From Candidatus Njordarchaeum guaymasense (GTDB taxonomy: Archaea > Asgardarchaeota > Njordarchaeia > Njordarchaeales > Njordarchaeaceae): 6,695 nt of DNA. Positions 5,555-6,695 of the stretch are shown here, piece after piece. How positions within the stretch are numbered: the stretch's first letter is position 1; every line of letters starts with the position of its first letter. The stretch lies in the NCBI GenBank assembly GCA_030587605.1, contig JAUQYT010000298.1, positions 1 through 6,695 on the forward strand. Reading direction: 5' to 3'. The translations under genes were made by a program, and so were the position numbers. Under the pieces are notes generated by a model. That model saw only the letters and a program-made list of their open reading frames with translations, was not told the origin of the DNA and made no database searches.

Positions 5555-6695
5555 ATGAGAATGCCTTGCCTAGATATGCAAGTAGTGAAGGCGGTCAGGC
5601 AAAGCTATTCGCTGTCTCCTGAATTATCAGCCTCTTAGAAGAGTTTAGGAAGATGGTGAATGATTGCATACGGGTTGGCTTGGCTGAGAACGCTACGTCG
5701 ATGAAGGCTCTTTCAAAGAGGACTTATCATGAACTTGCAAAATATGATGTGCCAACGTACTACCGTCTGACTGCGATTAGCAAAGCTGCTGGCATCCTTA
5801 GGAATTACAGGCATGCGCTAAGGAAGCAACCGAAGGTGAAGAAACCTTATGCGACTAGGCTCGTGCTCGTCGACTGCTACGGCTTCAGGGTAATCAAAGG
5901 CATGCTCAGGCTACCGATCAGAGCAAGAGAATACGTTTGCATCCCATTGAACCCCCACACACTGCAGTCTATTGAGAGCCATACTATACGTTCAGTCTGT
6001 TTGACCTCCTCCACACTGTCACTAGCTTACTCGAAGGAGACTTCTCAGATCGAACCCAAAGGATTAATTGGGATAGACAGCAACCTCGACAACGCAACCA
6101 TCGCGGATTCAGGGGGCAGTATCCAGAAGTATAACCTCTCGAGGGCAACGGAAATCAAAGAAAACTGTAGGCAGGTCAAAATGGGCTTCAGACGGAACGA
6201 CTACAGAATACGGAAACGAATCTGCGCTAAATACGGGAGAATCCAGAGAACCAAAGTTGGTTGGATACTGCACAATGCTTCAGCAGGCGTAGTTAAACAA
6301 GCTAAGGAGAAGCAATTTGGCATCGTCATGGAGAATCTGAGAGGCATACGGAAGCTTCACCGAAAAGGGAATGGACAAGGCAAAAATTACAGAGCAAGAA
6401 TGAACAGTTGGAGTTTCGCTAAACTACAACGACAAATAGAATATAAAGCCATGTGGGAAGGAATTCCCATCTATCATGTTAACCCGTCCAGGACATCCTT
6501 AGTCTGCGCGACATGTGGTTCACCAATAACCGAATGCGCGGAGAGGAAGGTCTACTGTCCACGTTGCAGCAGGGTCGTGGACAGGGATGAGAACGCGGCT
6601 TTGAATCTTGTTAACGCAGGGCTGCGGTTCAGCCTGAAGGGGGCAGCACATGAAGCAGTGAAGGGGAACCCTGAAGGCGAAAAGGTAATCCTCCG
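5555..6695 (+). pseudogene. tnpB: TnpB / IS200-IS605 OrfB family nuclease, frameshifted and cut by the window edge
   Basis: TnpB proteins are RNA-guided DNA nucleases of IS200/IS605-type elements. The main part is read from 5623 to the window end without a stop; its first ATG is 5653, and residue numbers below count from it. RuvC-I is GLIGIDSNLDNA (D142), RuvC-II is FGIVMENLRGI (E227), a zinc ribbon has C285-x2-C288 and C302-x2-C305, and RuvC-III is VVDRDENAALNL (310-319). The catalytic residues are thus intact. The N-terminal strand lies in another frame: from ATG 5555, after GGTGGTGAG (5537-5545), the protein includes VVKAVRQSYSLSPE, then stops at TAG 5636-5638. Joining it at about 5622 to IISLLEEFRKMVND restores the normal TnpB N-terminus; one lost base (for example one A of GAAATT) explains it. 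The joined product would be about 380 residues and still open. It may be a recent pseudogene, a sequencing error or, less likely, a frameshifted translation. Confidence 0.85.
5555..6695 (+). mobile_element. IS200/IS605-superfamily element, left part, tnpB-only as far as visible
   Basis: The tnpB gene implies an insertion element, but no Y1 transposase (tnpA) lies upstream: the nitrilase gene ends at 5450, so a 150-residue tnpA does not fit on the left. It is either an IS1341-like tnpB-only element or has tnpA to the right of the window. The left boundary is somewhere in 5451-5550 and cannot be fixed, because these elements make no target duplication. The guide (ωRNA) region, normally at and beyond the 3' end of tnpB, lies outside the window. 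Confidence 0.65.

Noticed and set aside
5447..5638. 63-codon frame from TTG 5447 to TAG 5638 as an independent gene
   Set aside because: Its first part overlaps the nitrilase stop and has no ribosome binding site. Only the part from 5555 is meaningful, and that is the displaced N-terminus of tnpB.
5615..5640. Programmed -1 frameshifting in tnpB
   Set aside because: There is no slippery heptamer in the overlap of the two frames (5622-5636), and TnpB genes are not generally known to need frameshifting. A base loss or read error is simpler.

Overview
The window looks archaeal. The clues are a BRE/TATA-type promoter ahead of the stress-protein gene, GGTGGTGA/GAGGTGA Shine-Dalgarno sequences, arginine codons dominated by AGA/AGG, T-run terminators, a stand-alone (non-fused) NAD synthase, an archaeal-type dihydroxy-acid dehydratase and a TnpB of the kind common in archaeal genomes. 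GC content is intermediate. A TACK-group archaeon is a plausible guess, but no marker gene here fixes the lineage. I see no rRNA, tRNA or CRISPR array.

Layout. 1-535 (minus strand) is the 5' part of nadE, cut by the window edge. 536-737 is a divergent intergenic region with the TATA box of the next gene. 738-1658 is a two-domain universal stress protein, followed by a T-rich terminator. 1868-3526 (or 1889-3526) is ilvD, complete. 3527-3739 is a spacer with a small hairpin and a palindrome over a TATA-like core. 3740-4378 is a small protein I do not recognise with certainty; its Cys-containing C-terminus recalls V4R (4-vinyl reductase-like) domains. 4379-4523 holds a strong hairpin and a T-run. 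4524-5450 is a nitrilase-superfamily amidohydrolase with an intact Glu-Lys-Cys triad. 5555-6695 is a TnpB gene (IS200/IS605 OrfB family) whose N-terminal part is in a different reading frame from the rest, and which runs off the right edge.

The cellular genes are mostly single transcription units rather than one operon; every gap exceeds 140 bases. They cover NAD synthesis, stress response, branched-chain amino acid (and pantoate) synthesis and amide hydrolysis. The one functional link I can propose is between nadE, which here lacks a glutaminase domain, and the nitrilase, whose sequence resembles the glutaminase domain of glutamine-dependent NAD synthetases. Together they might form a split enzyme; this is inference.

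I did not find a clearly new multi-gene system. The items most worth a second look are the frameshift in tnpB, the possible split NAD synthetase, the unassigned Cys-containing protein with its odd start region, and the hairpin behind it.
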